64,000 nucleotides of DNA, from contig OZ037933.1 of assembly GCA_964035575.1 (NCBI GenBank), forward strand, positions 1 through 64,000, written 5' to 3'. Position 1 is the stretch's first letter. Every line of letters starts with the position of its first letter. The DNA comes from Rhynchopus sp. YZ270_cl-10 (taxonomy: Eukaryota > Euglenozoa > Diplonemea > Diplonemida > Diplonemidae). Under the pieces are notes generated by a model, which saw nothing but the letters and a program-made list of their open reading frames with translations, had not been told where the DNA came from and made no database searches. Shown piece by piece: positions 42,037 to 52,315 of the stretch. A program made the translations under genes and the position numbers.

Positions 42037-44923
42037 CTACCAAGGGCATGGGGGCACAAGCCCATGGCTCTTAGAAGAGAAGCACATTGTGCGGAACTTC
42101 TTCCCCATGCCGCTGTCGCTGTCCTCATCGGTGAGCTGCTCAAACTCGCGGGCAATGCGCGCTGCAGAGCGGGTGGTGTCTGCCTTGCTAAGATGGTAGG
42201 CAGCGCGTGCCTGTTTCGTTGGTGTGATTATTATTTTTTGTGAAAACGTTAAAAGTTTTGTTGTACAATGTGCGGGGAGAAAAAAATGATATTTTGGTGT
42301 GTCTGATTGGGTGATTCGCATTTTTTCCCGCACTTTTTTGCGCACTGGGGGGAAAAAATTCGAGGGTTGATTCGCACATTTTCCGCATTTTCCGCCCCCT
42401 ATTCATCCACACCATATTTCTTATACGTTCTTCTACTGAACAGAAGGTATAATAGGGGTACTAAATGTACCAAAAAGTTGGACCTAAAAAAACCTGAAAA
42501 ATTGTCAAAAGGAGAGTACCCCACATACCTCAATCCCGACCCTCCTGAGGAACTCCCCCTGCGACATGGGTGGGCTCACGTGGATCTTCGAGTCGAGCTT
42601 CTCACTGCGCGACACCACGTGGCTGAGGAGCTTGAAGGAGACGAACCCGGAGAGGTCGACCTCGCCTGGGTGTGTCAGGGGGTGCACGAACTCATGGTTT
42701 TTGATGCCTCGCAGGGAGTCTTCGACGTAGCCGTCCACACCGTAGTCGACTACTAAAAACGCTCCTTTGCAGCGTGAGATCTGTGCTAGAAGGCGTTCGA
42801 GGAAGACGTAGCCCTGCATCTGCAGCTCAATGGTCAGCCCCAGCTTGCGTTCGTCGCGTGCCTTCTGTCTGATAGAGTGTGGCAACGCCACCAGCGACGC
42901 TGCCGTCTCTGCATTCGACAAAACAAACTTAAAGTGCTCCGGCACCTCCGGGTTGTCCTCAATGTCCACCAACCACTCACACCACCCCCGCTCGGTGTAC
43001 TGAAACTTCGATACAGCGAAGACATCAAAAAGCTCGTTGGAAAATGCAACAATGGGGACCGTATCATCGTGGATCGTGAGCCCCTCCAAATCCTCTGCCC
43101 ATTCTACACGGTCTGCCATGGCCTTGCCGTGGTCTTCTTCGATTTTTGCACGCTGTGCGTCCATGAGGGTTTCGGATATTTCCACCATGCCGATTCGCGC
43201 GGCAGAGAGCATTTTGGGGAAAGACTCGAGGGCACGCAGCACGCCGCTCATGAGCACGCCACGACCTGGACCGAATTCGATGAGGTGGAAGGCGGTGGGC
43301 TCGCCTAGCTTGGACCACGTGTCGTACGCCCAGGACGCGAGACACTCTGCAAACATGCAGCTCAGCTCCGGGGAGGTGATGAAGTCGCCGTCACGGCCGA
43401 ATACCTTCTTCTTCGTTGTGTAGTACCCAAAGCGTGGGTTGATGTTGCACTCCTTCATGTACTCCGAGATGGGGACCGGGCCTTTTGTCTGGATCAGCTT
43501 CTTGAGCTCGATTGTCAGCGCGTTTGGGATCATTTTGTTGTTGACACGCGCTGCGTGCTCGAGGGCGACACGGTCGCGTGTGGCGTCGGCATCTTCCTGC
43601 TGCTGGTAGCGCTCGGGGTAGAGCTCCATCTCCAGTGCGTCAAGTGGGTCCATGGCGGACTTCTGCTTCTCGTCAAGCTCCTCTTGTGCGGCAATGTGCT
43701 TCGCATTTCGAGCAGCGACTGAAGTGGTGTTGTGGTGTTGTGGGGTCATGTGGGGGGAATGAAAAAGGTGTGGTGCATACTCTCTTCGGCGGTCGGCGGC
43801 GTGGGTGCTTCAACCTGCTCGTCTGCGTGTTCATCTGGGGAGAGACGGTCGCCACGCTTCTCAAGCTTCTTGACTGCCTTCCAACGCTCAAAGGCTTCCG
43901 CGTAGACACGTTCCATCTGGTCAGACTCCTGCAGGTGGGGGTGGTTTAACAAAAGTTGACTTGACATACTACAGCCCCCTCGTGACAGTGGTAATAAAAC
44001 TCAAAGAAAGGATTAGTAAAGGAAAAAGAGTTGGATGGTGACCTCGTAAGGACATGGCGGCGTCATGACGTGCACCACACCCCCTCGTCATCGAGGCCAC
44101 CCTCAAAAGTGCTTGCATTGTCAAACACCCTGGAAAAGTATACCTTTGTCTGTTGCATTTCTAAGAAGGCCTCCTCATCCTTGGTCGCCTTGCGCACAGG
44201 GAGTGGCACGTCTTGCGGAGGCGGGAGCAGGTCCTCCGCTATCATGGGCCCACGGATCTTGGGCACCGTGGCGGAACCACCTCCAGGGAGAATGATCTTG
44301 TCGCCACCTGTGGAGGGTGTGCCGACAGCCTCCTTTGCTCGTATGCTCCGTGCCTCGTCTGTGTCTATCGGGCTGTCTGCAACCTGGTTTGCGATGTGCG
44401 AGTCGATTTTGTCGAGGTGCGCTTGTCTGGTCTCATTCCTCGTCACAGCCTGCGCCGCCTTCAACGACATTGCGGTGTCCGGCAGCTCCACCCCTGAGTC
44501 GCTCTTCGCCGCAATCTCCCCCAGCTTCCGGTGCGGGTCCAGCATCCAATCCCCTGATGTCTTTGGGAAGTCCGGCATCGCAGGGTGCTTGTCGCCCATC
44601 ATCATGACGTATTCGTCATCCGGCAGACGGGACGATCTCTTCCCCTCGCGCACCACACCTTCCAACACCGACCCCCTCGCCCGAACAGGGTCACGTGGTT
44701 GAGTTGAATCAAAGGGGTCTGTGAACTTCCTGGTGATGCCGAGTTTTTCGTCCTTCAACCGTTCCTCGTGATCGACGAGGTGCTGCTTGCGGACCTGGTC
44801 ATATGTGTTGAGCGCATGCCCTGCAGCGTCGGTCGGAGGAGTCTCGGTACTGCACCGTGCAGAGCGCCGCAGGGCTCTGCGTGTCTGGTTGGGTCTAGGG
44901 AAGACACGCAGGATGGCACTCAT
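42037..44923 (-). CDS. NDUFAF7: NDUFAF7/MidA methyltransferase with long N-terminal extension
   Basis: Four exons: 44923-44144, 43928-43781, 43718-42529 and 42210-42037. Introns are 215, 62 and 318 nt, all GT-AG with donors GTATAC, GTATGC and GTATGT and matching phases. The protein is 763 residues. It opens with a mitochondrial-type presequence (MSAILRVFPRPNQTRRALRR), then about 340 residues of unrecognised, partly helical sequence, and then a full MidA domain from about 375. The SAM site is LIEFGPGRGVLMSG. NELFDVFAV, VVDYGVDGY and HPGEVDLSGFVSF are family motifs, and the end reads MGKKFRTM. NDUFAF7 dimethylates an Arg of the complex I subunit NDUFS2 in mitochondria. If the 62-nt intron were not removed, two genes would overlap by ATGA at 43746-43749. 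The phase match and pyrimidine-rich intron favour one gene. Confidence 0.82.
43951..43994 (+). repeat. Hairpin repeat C3 inside an intron
   Basis: AAAGTTGACTTGACATACTA, CAGCCCCCTCGTGACAGTGG. It lies in the first intron of the NDUFAF7-like gene (43929-44143), antisense to it. Confidence 0.7.
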
Positions 44924-45703
44924 CGGATGTCAGGGTAGGGAGGTGTGTTGTGTACCGTATTGGAAGCAGTTATGTTTTGGGAACTAATCCCGCCGGAATG
45001 TGGCCCTGTTTGGGGGGGGGGTAGTTTTTTGGGAGTATTTTTTTGTAAAGAAAGGGACAGAAATCTATCGGGGAGGTGGAGGAGGTGGTTTATCCGTGGT
45101 TAAGTTTTCTTTTGTGAAGAAGAAAAAAGAAAAAAAGAAAAAAAAGAAAAAAAAAAGGGGGGGATAGACGGCGTGACTCAGGCACCTCAAAAGAGAGTTG
45201 ATTCGAAGCCACAGAAGAAGAAGCGGATAACACTTCATTTGATAACTGTACACACTACACACAAATTTTTCTTGAGGTATTTTTTTGGCGGCATTTTTTT
45301 TGGGCGCCAAATGTATTTGAAGTCCTGCAATGGTGTGCACTGCACTCTGAGCCATCCCGAATAGAAACCAGCACCTACCCACATGAGAAAGAGGTAAAGG
45401 GGGGCCCAACCCCACCCCCCGGGGGTGGTGGGTGGGCGAATGGTTTTTTCATTTTTGATCTCCAAAAAAAACCACAAGATGTTCCCCCTCTCTTCTTCTA
45501 GGCAGTGCACGGTACGGAAGGGATCTCAGGAAAAAAAAATTTTTTTTTTGATTTCAAAACAACGCTCACCCGGAAAGATCCTGAGAGACTAAAAACAAAA
45601 AACCCATTTTATACAAAAAGAAACGAGGAGAACTTCTGACCTTAATTAACTTAGTGAGGGGGGGGGGAGGAGGAAAGTGGAGAAAAGAAAAAAATACACT
45701 TCG
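44924..45703. other. Start of second gene desert
   Basis: Homopolymer-rich DNA with poly-A and poly-T runs and a G/C palindromic patch near 45410-45430. No gene seen. It ends with the CACTTCG duplication next to the element at 45704. Confidence 0.5.
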
Positions 45704-46091
45704 TAGGGGAGCCTATGCACTTCATTTGGCTCGGAAAATTTGGCGCCTTTCGGCAAAAAAACCCAAAAATAGATGAAACTACCCTATATACCTCACCAAA
45801 AATCACTTTCCGCCGGGTTTCAGGCACTTTTGAGCCTTTTTTCTTCAATTTTTTTTTTGAAAAAAATCTGCAAAAAAACTGAAAATGGCAAAGGCAAATC
45901 CAGTGTAAAATGACATGTTTCAACAAAATGTGCGTTTAAATGTGCCAACGGGCAGCATTTTGTTTAAATTTTTGCTCATTTGAGTCCACAGAGTCCCAAA
46001 AAATGCATTGCCGGGGTCGTAGGTCAAAAAAGACTTAGTAATTTCAATTTAAAATCAAAAGGAGCCAAAATTACCGGTATAGGCTCCCCTA
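45704..46091. mobile_element. 388-bp MITE with perfect TIR and 7-bp duplication
   Basis: Ends TAGGGGAGCCTAT and ATAGGCTCCCCTA are exact inverses. CACTTCG flanks both sides (45697-45703 and 46092-46098). The interior is AT-rich and non-coding. Confidence 0.85.
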
Positions 46092-47073
46092 CACTTCGCA
46101 TTTCTTTGTGACGAGGAAGAGAAAAAAAACTTCCATTTTTTTGTGCTACTATTTAGAGAAAGTTTAGTTTTGTTGAGGATTTGACAGCGTGGCCACTGTG
46201 TGTGTGTGTGATCTCTTTTATTCTTCTGTCACCCCCTTTTTTTTGTTATTTCCGCCTCTTGAATGTGTCAGAAAAACGAGGAGAAAAGGAGTGCGAAGGG
46301 AGAAGATCAGTGTTCGGGTAAATCCGAAGAATTTTGGGGTGTTGAAAAAAAAAGGGGTGGGCAGTGGGTTAAGTTCCTAAGATCCTAAGAGGCCTTCTTC
46401 ATTACCCGCCTGTGAAGCTGTGTGTGTACCACACAACAATACAGCTTTTCTCCAAAAGCTGTAGATATTCTTTCCTCTCAAAATGCAGTCGGAAACCTAC
46501 AAAACAAAAGTTGGTACTAAAAAACCCACCCCTTTTTGTAATTTTTTTTTGAAAACTTGGTTGGATTAGTGTAGATACCCGAGGAATGACACTCCACTAT
46601 AACTAACCTCCACGATTTTTCTTTGCCTTAAAAATAACTGGAAGTTGAAATGTGCAAAAAAAAAAACTATGTCCCCGCAGGAGCACACACCCCCCTGCTT
46701 CGAAGCATAAAGAACAGAGAAAATTAGAGAGAACGTGCCTCTCTCCTCGTGCACATACACACCTTTGAAAAGCCTTCAAAAGGGGGGATGTGTGAGGGAG
46801 ATCTGTGCAAAGTTGTTGTTGTTGTTGTGTCAAAAAAAAAGCAGGTTGGTTGGTACGTCTTTTTGTTGACAAAACAGAACAAATTCGTATACTTCCACTT
46901 TAGGGAAATAGGAGGCATAACGAAGAGGGTTGTTGAATGAAAGTTGTTGTTTTTTGCTTTGTGCTTTTTTGTTTTGGTGGTCTTTACAAATGCACGAAGG
47001 TGTGGGGTGAACATAACACAAAAAAAAGATAAATCGGAAGGTTGCAAAACGCCGCTGACATCCAAAAAAAACC
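46092..47073. other. Gene desert segment with hairpin A4
   Basis: AT-rich, homopolymer-rich DNA. The only recognised feature is hairpin A4 at 46550-46602. Open frames here are short and of low complexity. Confidence 0.5.
46550..46602 (+). repeat. Hairpin repeat A4
   Basis: GAAAACTTGGTTGGATTAG leader, TAGTGTAG/CTCCACTA stem and a loop with CCCGAGGAATGACA. Confidence 0.7.
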
Positions 47074-47975
47074 CAGGCCTGACGCTAACTTTTGGGTTTT
47101 TGGGAAATCGTGGGATGATGGTCGAATATGGGGGGGGGGAAAGCTAAAAAAAAATTTTTTTTCGTGACTGTTTTTTTGACCTCACGCAACACTCCACACC
47201 ATTGACAAAAACACACGATTTTTATTTTTTGAAAACTTGGTCAGCCCCGCCGCCAGGATTTTGGGTTTGAAAAAGCTCTGTTGATGGTCCGAAAAATATT
47301 GTTAGGAACCCCTGCAAAGCTCCTTCTCGTGGCCTCCGGCGGAGAGACGCATGTTCCCCAAGCCCGGTCAGAGTTCCTCCGAATCAGCGACATTTGCTCT
47401 TTCCCTGTGCATTGTACTCTTCGGTGGCCAGTGCAGGTGGCCGTCCAGAATCCGCATTGGGTGTCATCCTTCTTATCGGTAAAGCAGCGGTCATGGCACC
47501 CAAAGGTTCCTGGCGAAGCCACGGTACGCACATTTCTAAAAAATGTTCCCATAAAATGGAACTGCGTTGGTGGGATACATGCTTGCGCCGCAGGCGCACG
47601 GTACGCAACTTTTTCCCATCATGACATCATGACATCATGCCATCATGCCATCATGCCATCATGCCATCATGCCATCATGCCATCATGCCATCATGCCATC
47701 ATGCCATCATGCCATCATGCCATCATGCCATCATGCCATCATGCACCCCCCGTGGCATGATGGTGGCATGATGAAGGGGGAAAAAAAGTCCCCCAAAAAC
47801 GTGGGATGATGGCATGATGGTTAGCAAAAGGCCTGCTAACAACGCAGAAACAAATTTTTTTTTGAAAAAAAAAATGGGTGTTTTTGTGGTGGGTTGATGG
47901 TGGGATGATGGTTTATGGTCGGGGGGGGAAAGCCATTTTCCGTGGGTTGATGGATGATGGTTAGCGTCAGGCCTG
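47074..47975. mobile_element. 902-bp TIR element with ATGCCATC satellite
   Basis: A perfect 16-bp inverted repeat, CAGGCCTGACGCTAAC and GTTAGCGTCAGGCCTG, lies between A-runs that could be a target duplication (AAAAAAACC). It contains the conserved GC hairpin motif (47585-47606), about 15 copies of ATGCCATC (47622-47744) and repeated GATGGTTAGC and GATGGTTTATGG strings shared with the element at 28526. Confidence 0.8.
47622..47744 (+). repeat. ATGCCATC octamer satellite, about 15 copies
   Basis: A tandem 8-bp array whose first units read ATGACATC and later ones ATGCCATC, inside the TIR element 47074-47975. Confidence 0.9.
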
Positions 47976-48002
47976 AAAAAAACCCCTACAGCTTACTGGG
48001 GG

Positions 48003-48480
48003 GGGGGGGCTAATACAAGAGGTACTGCTAATACAAGAGGTATGCCTAATACAAGAGGTACTTTGAAATCGGGATTTTCACGATTTTTTACCGGCTAATA
48101 CAAGAGGTACTTTATTCTTTCCTTTATTTGACTTGATCACTTTTTTTCAAAAAAATAAATCGATGGTGTCAAATGAAAGGTTTGCTCAAAATCTTTCAAT
48201 TGCGGCCAGGTACGATCAAAAAGTTGAAAATTTTCCCGTGTTACTGGTTGGCGAGAGTAAAAATCCAGAAAAAAAATTATCAAAAATCCAGGAAAAAAAA
48301 GCTAATACAAGAGGTACCTCTTGTATTAGACTTCCACCTAAAAAAAATTTCCCCCATAAAAAATATGGGGGAAATATGGGGAAAATATGGGGGAATATGG
48401 GGGGGAAAATCCCCCATATTTCCCCCATATTTCCCCCATATTTTCCCCATATTTTACCCCTCCCCATAATGGGGGGACAA
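48003..48480. repeat. Clustered 15-mer repeats and two palindromes
   Basis: CTAATACAAGAGGTA occurs four times in direct orientation (48010-48109). It then forms a perfect 28-bp palindrome with its inverse at 48302-48329. A second palindromic zone of AATATGGGGG and CCCCCATATT units follows at 48350-48480. Confidence 0.8.
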
Positions 48481-49915
48481 GTATGCCTAGGGGGGGTCAC
48501 ATCCCATGTTAAAAGTGAGGACACCGACCAAAAAAAATTTTTTTTGAGAAAAAAATGGACATCACCCTGAAAAACCAGAAAATATGGTCCCCAGGTGACC
48601 TACAATTCAATTCCGCCTGGTTTTGGACACTTCTGAGCACTTGTGGGGGTCTAATTCAAATTTTTCAAAAAAAAAAAAACGGCCTGGGACAGGGTTTGTA
48701 CTTTGGCACCTTTCAAATCGGGGTACAATCAAAACTCATTAAAAACACCGTTGTGACGCATTGAGAGGGCGGAAAAAGTGCCGGGGGCACCGGATTGGCA
48801 GTTCTACGCCAAGTCCGGTCTAAAATCCTTGTGTAGGCGCAGTGGAATGGCAGTAAAGGCAAAGCGCCGTATCCACTGTGGAATGGGCCTGCTGAAGGTG
48901 TCCTCAGAGGCGATTCTGCAAGCCCTGGGGAGATTGGGTTTAAGAAAACACGCGAAAAGGGGAGGAAAGTGACGTGTGTGATATTGGGCCTCCCACGCGT
49001 CCTCCTCGCGGGTCATTGCGTATTGCTTGTCGTCAAGCAATCTGGCCTTGCCATGTTGGAGCAGTGTGCGTAAGTTCCCAATACGGCGTTCCTTGCCCTT
49101 GTGAGCTTTGAGGACACCCCACTCTTGCCGCTGTATATTGTGGCGTGCCTGGTCGTATCCACGAGGGATGTCTCTTTCTCCCACAGTAATCTGAGTGTGG
49201 GGTCTGAAGAAGATAAAGAAGACGAGGCAGATGCGGGCGGTGCTTTAGTCGAGTCTACGACTGGATATCCATATACGTGTCTAGTACAGGGCTATTGCAG
49301 ACTGAACTGCAAAACCAAGGGGGGAATTGGGCATTGCAATATCTGGAAAGTCATACGAGGTGTTTTTTTTTTCAAGGGAAGGTACCCTGAGGCACCGGGT
49401 GAGGCAGTGACGGCAGATCTGCTCGATAATTTACACCTCACTAATTTTCCTCCCTAAATTGATCACTCCCTGGCCTATTAATGGTGTGGGTACCTAAGCG
49501 CGTGTATACATTGGTCACTACGACCCACAAAATACAGATGGCAGGTGACCGTCTTGTCTTGTTTTGGCTGTATTCAAACGCACTTAGATGACATTAGTCG
49601 AGATGTATCCTTTACTTCCTAAAATATGAGTCATGTACTGTTGCCATGGCCATATCTCGTTTATGTGCTAAAAAATAGGAATATGCAAGGTACAGACCCT
49701 GTCCCAAGACCCCTTTTTTTTTCGGAATTTTGATTTTCTGGTCACTTCCGGTCACTATTTTTGGTATTTTCGGGCCTCCAGGACGTTTTCCGGGGGGTCT
49801 TGGGTAGTGACTTGTGGGGTCGGACACTGCGCTGTGCGTAGAATTCAAAAACCCTGAAAAAGTGCATTGTCCTCCCCTTGTGACCCCCCCTACCCCCCCC
49901 CCCCCCAGTAATGGA
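48481..49915. mobile_element. Possible TIR element with decayed internal ORFs
   Basis: The left part carries GGGACAGGGTTTGTAC (48686) and the right part its near-inverse GTACAGACCCTGTCCC (49691), with weaker inverted similarity outside. The 900-bp middle is GC-richer and has short frames on both strands. One (48778-48972) loosely resembles a histone-fold segment. No transposase is seen. Confidence 0.45.
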
Positions 49916-50102
49916 AGAAAAAGCCTTTTTTTTTTGAAGTGAGGAATAATACCTACCACGTCTTGCTTAACCTGAAAAAAAAGACATAAAAATCTGCACG
50001 CACTTTTGAGGAACAGAAGAAACATGGTATGTTAGAACATAGTTTGTGTTAGTGTGAGGAATAGTGGTGAAGCACGGACATATTTTTAGTTTTTGTTTTT
50101 TT

Positions 50103-50152
50103 TGAAAACTTGGTTGTATTAGTGTAGACACCCGAGGATGAACTCCACTATT
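50103..50152 (+). repeat. Hairpin repeat A5
   Basis: Nearly identical to A2 over its whole length, including the loop ACACCCGAGGATGAA. It ends in a long T-run. Confidence 0.75.
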
Positions 50153-50372
50153 GTTTTTTTTTTTTTTGTTGAAAATGTTAAAAACGCGTGTCGAGGGGGT
50201 GTGTGTGTGGGGTTGGGTAGGGTTTAATGGGGGGTAGTACTGAAGGAGGAAGGAGGAGGGAGAGGAGATAGGACTTGCGACGTATAAGCAAACAGACGAG
50301 ACGGTTCGCTGGGGATGTGGAGGGGTGGAGGGGAAGGAGGCTTCACATGCACAATCTCAAAAAAAACAAAAA

Positions 50373-50500
50373 GTAGAGTTGAAATATACAAAAAGCCCTC
50401 TCGTGAACAGTGTACCTTTGGTACAATGACCGGCTGCACCGGGGGGTGGACGTTCAACCATGCAGTCCTACAATACATTTCGTGGTTTACATCTAATAAA
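50373..50500 (+). repeat. Hairpin repeat C5, long form
   Basis: AAAGCCCTCTCGTGAACAGT, GTACCTTTGGTACAATGACC, then AACCATGCAGTCCTACAATA and TTTCGTGGTTTACATCTAAT. The AACCA and TGGTT blocks pair. Confidence 0.7.
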
Positions 50501-50805
50501 AAAAAATGGATCAGTGAAGTCTCAAAAACACAGAAAAAAGGTGCGCGAGGTTCCAACACAAGAACCAGAAAAAGTGGGTGGACACTTCTAGGTACTTCCC
50601 ATAGACATTTTCATGGTTTACATCATGAAATCAAAAACTGTATGTCCCCCTCGGAATAACTCTTTCCTATTCGCATCACATTGATGTGCGCACAAGAAAA
50701 CTGTAAGTTGCATTTTTCTTTCCTCACAGTCCATTTTGTGGATCGACGAAAGCGAGGGTTCTCTTATAAACGGGAGGACAACAAATGTTGACTTGAAATA
50801 CAAAC

Positions 50806-51130
50806 TGATTGATGCAGGCACCTCCGACTGACCCCATATCCGCTATACAATGCCCTCTAGTGAACAGTGTACCTTTGGTATGACCGGCTGTACCGTGGGG
50901 TATGGGGTGGACCCCCCAACCATGCAGTCCTACAATCCACTTCGTGGTTTACATCTGATACAAAAGGAAAACACAGAGAGGAGTTGAGACGTGCTAAAAC
51001 GCATCTCGTGTCGAGCTCATGCAAAAAGGTGGGACGTGAGTGTTCCGCACCGCACCAAACCAAAAAAAAAAAGAAAATAAAGCAAAGTTTATAAGATGAT
51101 CCTAAGCCTCTCGTGCTTAGTCACCTTAAA
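50806..51130 (+). repeat. Hairpin cluster D3-C7-F7-B4
   Basis: D3 (50806-50850; GATGCAGGCACCTCCGACTG), C7 (50843-50966, long form), F7 (50985-51030; CGTGCTAAAACGCATCTCGT) and B4 (51087-51130; GTTTATAAGATGATCCTAAG, CCTCTCGTGCTTAGTCACC). Four families lie end to end in the same orientation. Confidence 0.7.
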
Positions 51131-51270
51131 ATAAAAGTTGACAGTGTGTAGTCAACTCTGTTGTGCGTGATCTCCATATTTCATATGGGCATGTGGGAAG
51201 AATCAGAAAAGCATTTCAACACAATCAATAAATTGATAGCATTAGGAGGGATCAAAAAATGTTCCCCATT

Positions 51271-51755
51271 GGTGCTTCCCGGGGGGTATGCATTTCACAA
51301 ATTTTCAATTCAATTCACAACTTTTCACAACTATTCACAACTTTTCACTACCCTTTTTTCTCTCGTTGGTGAAGCTCTTAAACGCCGGCATTTGCATTTC
51401 CGGAATCCGTACGGCCAGTGGTGGGGTCAATTTGCCGAAATGGACAAGTTCTCGTCATTTCCGCACATCACACAGTACACAGGTACACAGGTACACCACA
51501 TCACGTTCTATCTTGTGAATCCCAGCGTACCCCTCAATGGGTGGGTCACCACCCCGCCCAAAAAAAAAGCACACACAAAAAAAAATCAATTCACAACTTT
51601 TCACAACTATTCACAACTTTTCACATTTTTTCACAATTTTTCACCACTTTTCACCAGCCTTCACAATTTTGTAGCGGTTTTCGTGTTGTGAAAATTTGTG
51701 AAAACTTGTCACATTTTGTGAAAATTTGTGAAATGCACACCCCCCGGGAAGCACC
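51271..51755 (+). mobile_element. GGTGCTTCCCGG element, copy 2 (485 bp)
   Basis: Same ends, same TTCACAACTT arrays and the same internal core (51368-51454) as the copy at 27924. The two copies are about as long and differ mainly by small indels. Confidence 0.85.
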
Positions 51756-52263
51756 AGCCCATCATTTCTTTGTGGTAAAAAGAAAAGGGAAAAGAGTGAG
51801 TCTGAGAGCAGGTCAAAACAGAAAGAAAGAACCAACAGAAAATAATGAATCATGAAGAATCGAACAACTAACTGGATGGATGAATGCACACACGCTACAA
51901 TACAACGAGCCCGAACAAGCCTCGCTAAGGCCTGATACAGGCGTGGCTGAGGCATGATTGGAAGAAGTCTTCAGTACGCCTCAGATAGATTTTTCCAGAC
52001 ACATGCCTACTTCGAGAGGGGTCGGCTCTGTTGTGTTTTTGACCTGAGCTATGGAAGACTCAAATCTGTCCAACTACATGAGCCTCTAATAGAGGGAAGT
52101 TCAGTTTAACTTTCAGGTGTCGTCGGCCTCGTTGCTTTGTATGTGAATGTTCTGCTTTTTTTTGCAGTACTTTTTGATAATACACACATCCCCATTTTAT
52201 TTTGTTGTTCTGATATAATTTCCCCCCCTCTTTTCTACTGTGGGGAAGTCTTTTTTTTCCTTT

Positions 52264-52315
52264 CTTTGAACACTGTGGTTGTAGCGCAGACACACCGAGG
52301 ATGAGCTCCGCTATT
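52264..52315 (+). repeat. Hairpin repeat A7
   Basis: Stem TAGCG/CGCTA in place of TAGTG/CACTA, with loop CACCGAGGATGAG: a compensatory change on both sides. Confidence 0.7.

Larger units (their letters stand above)
49916..51270. other. Gene desert segment with many hairpins
   Basis: Homopolymer-rich DNA that holds hairpins A5 (50103), C5 (50373) and the cluster D3-C7-F7-B4 (50806-51130). No gene seen. Confidence 0.55.

Noticed and set aside
43746-43749. ATGA overlap read as a bacterial-style operon junction
   Set aside because: A phase-matched GT-AG intron across the junction explains it better in this eukaryotic genome.
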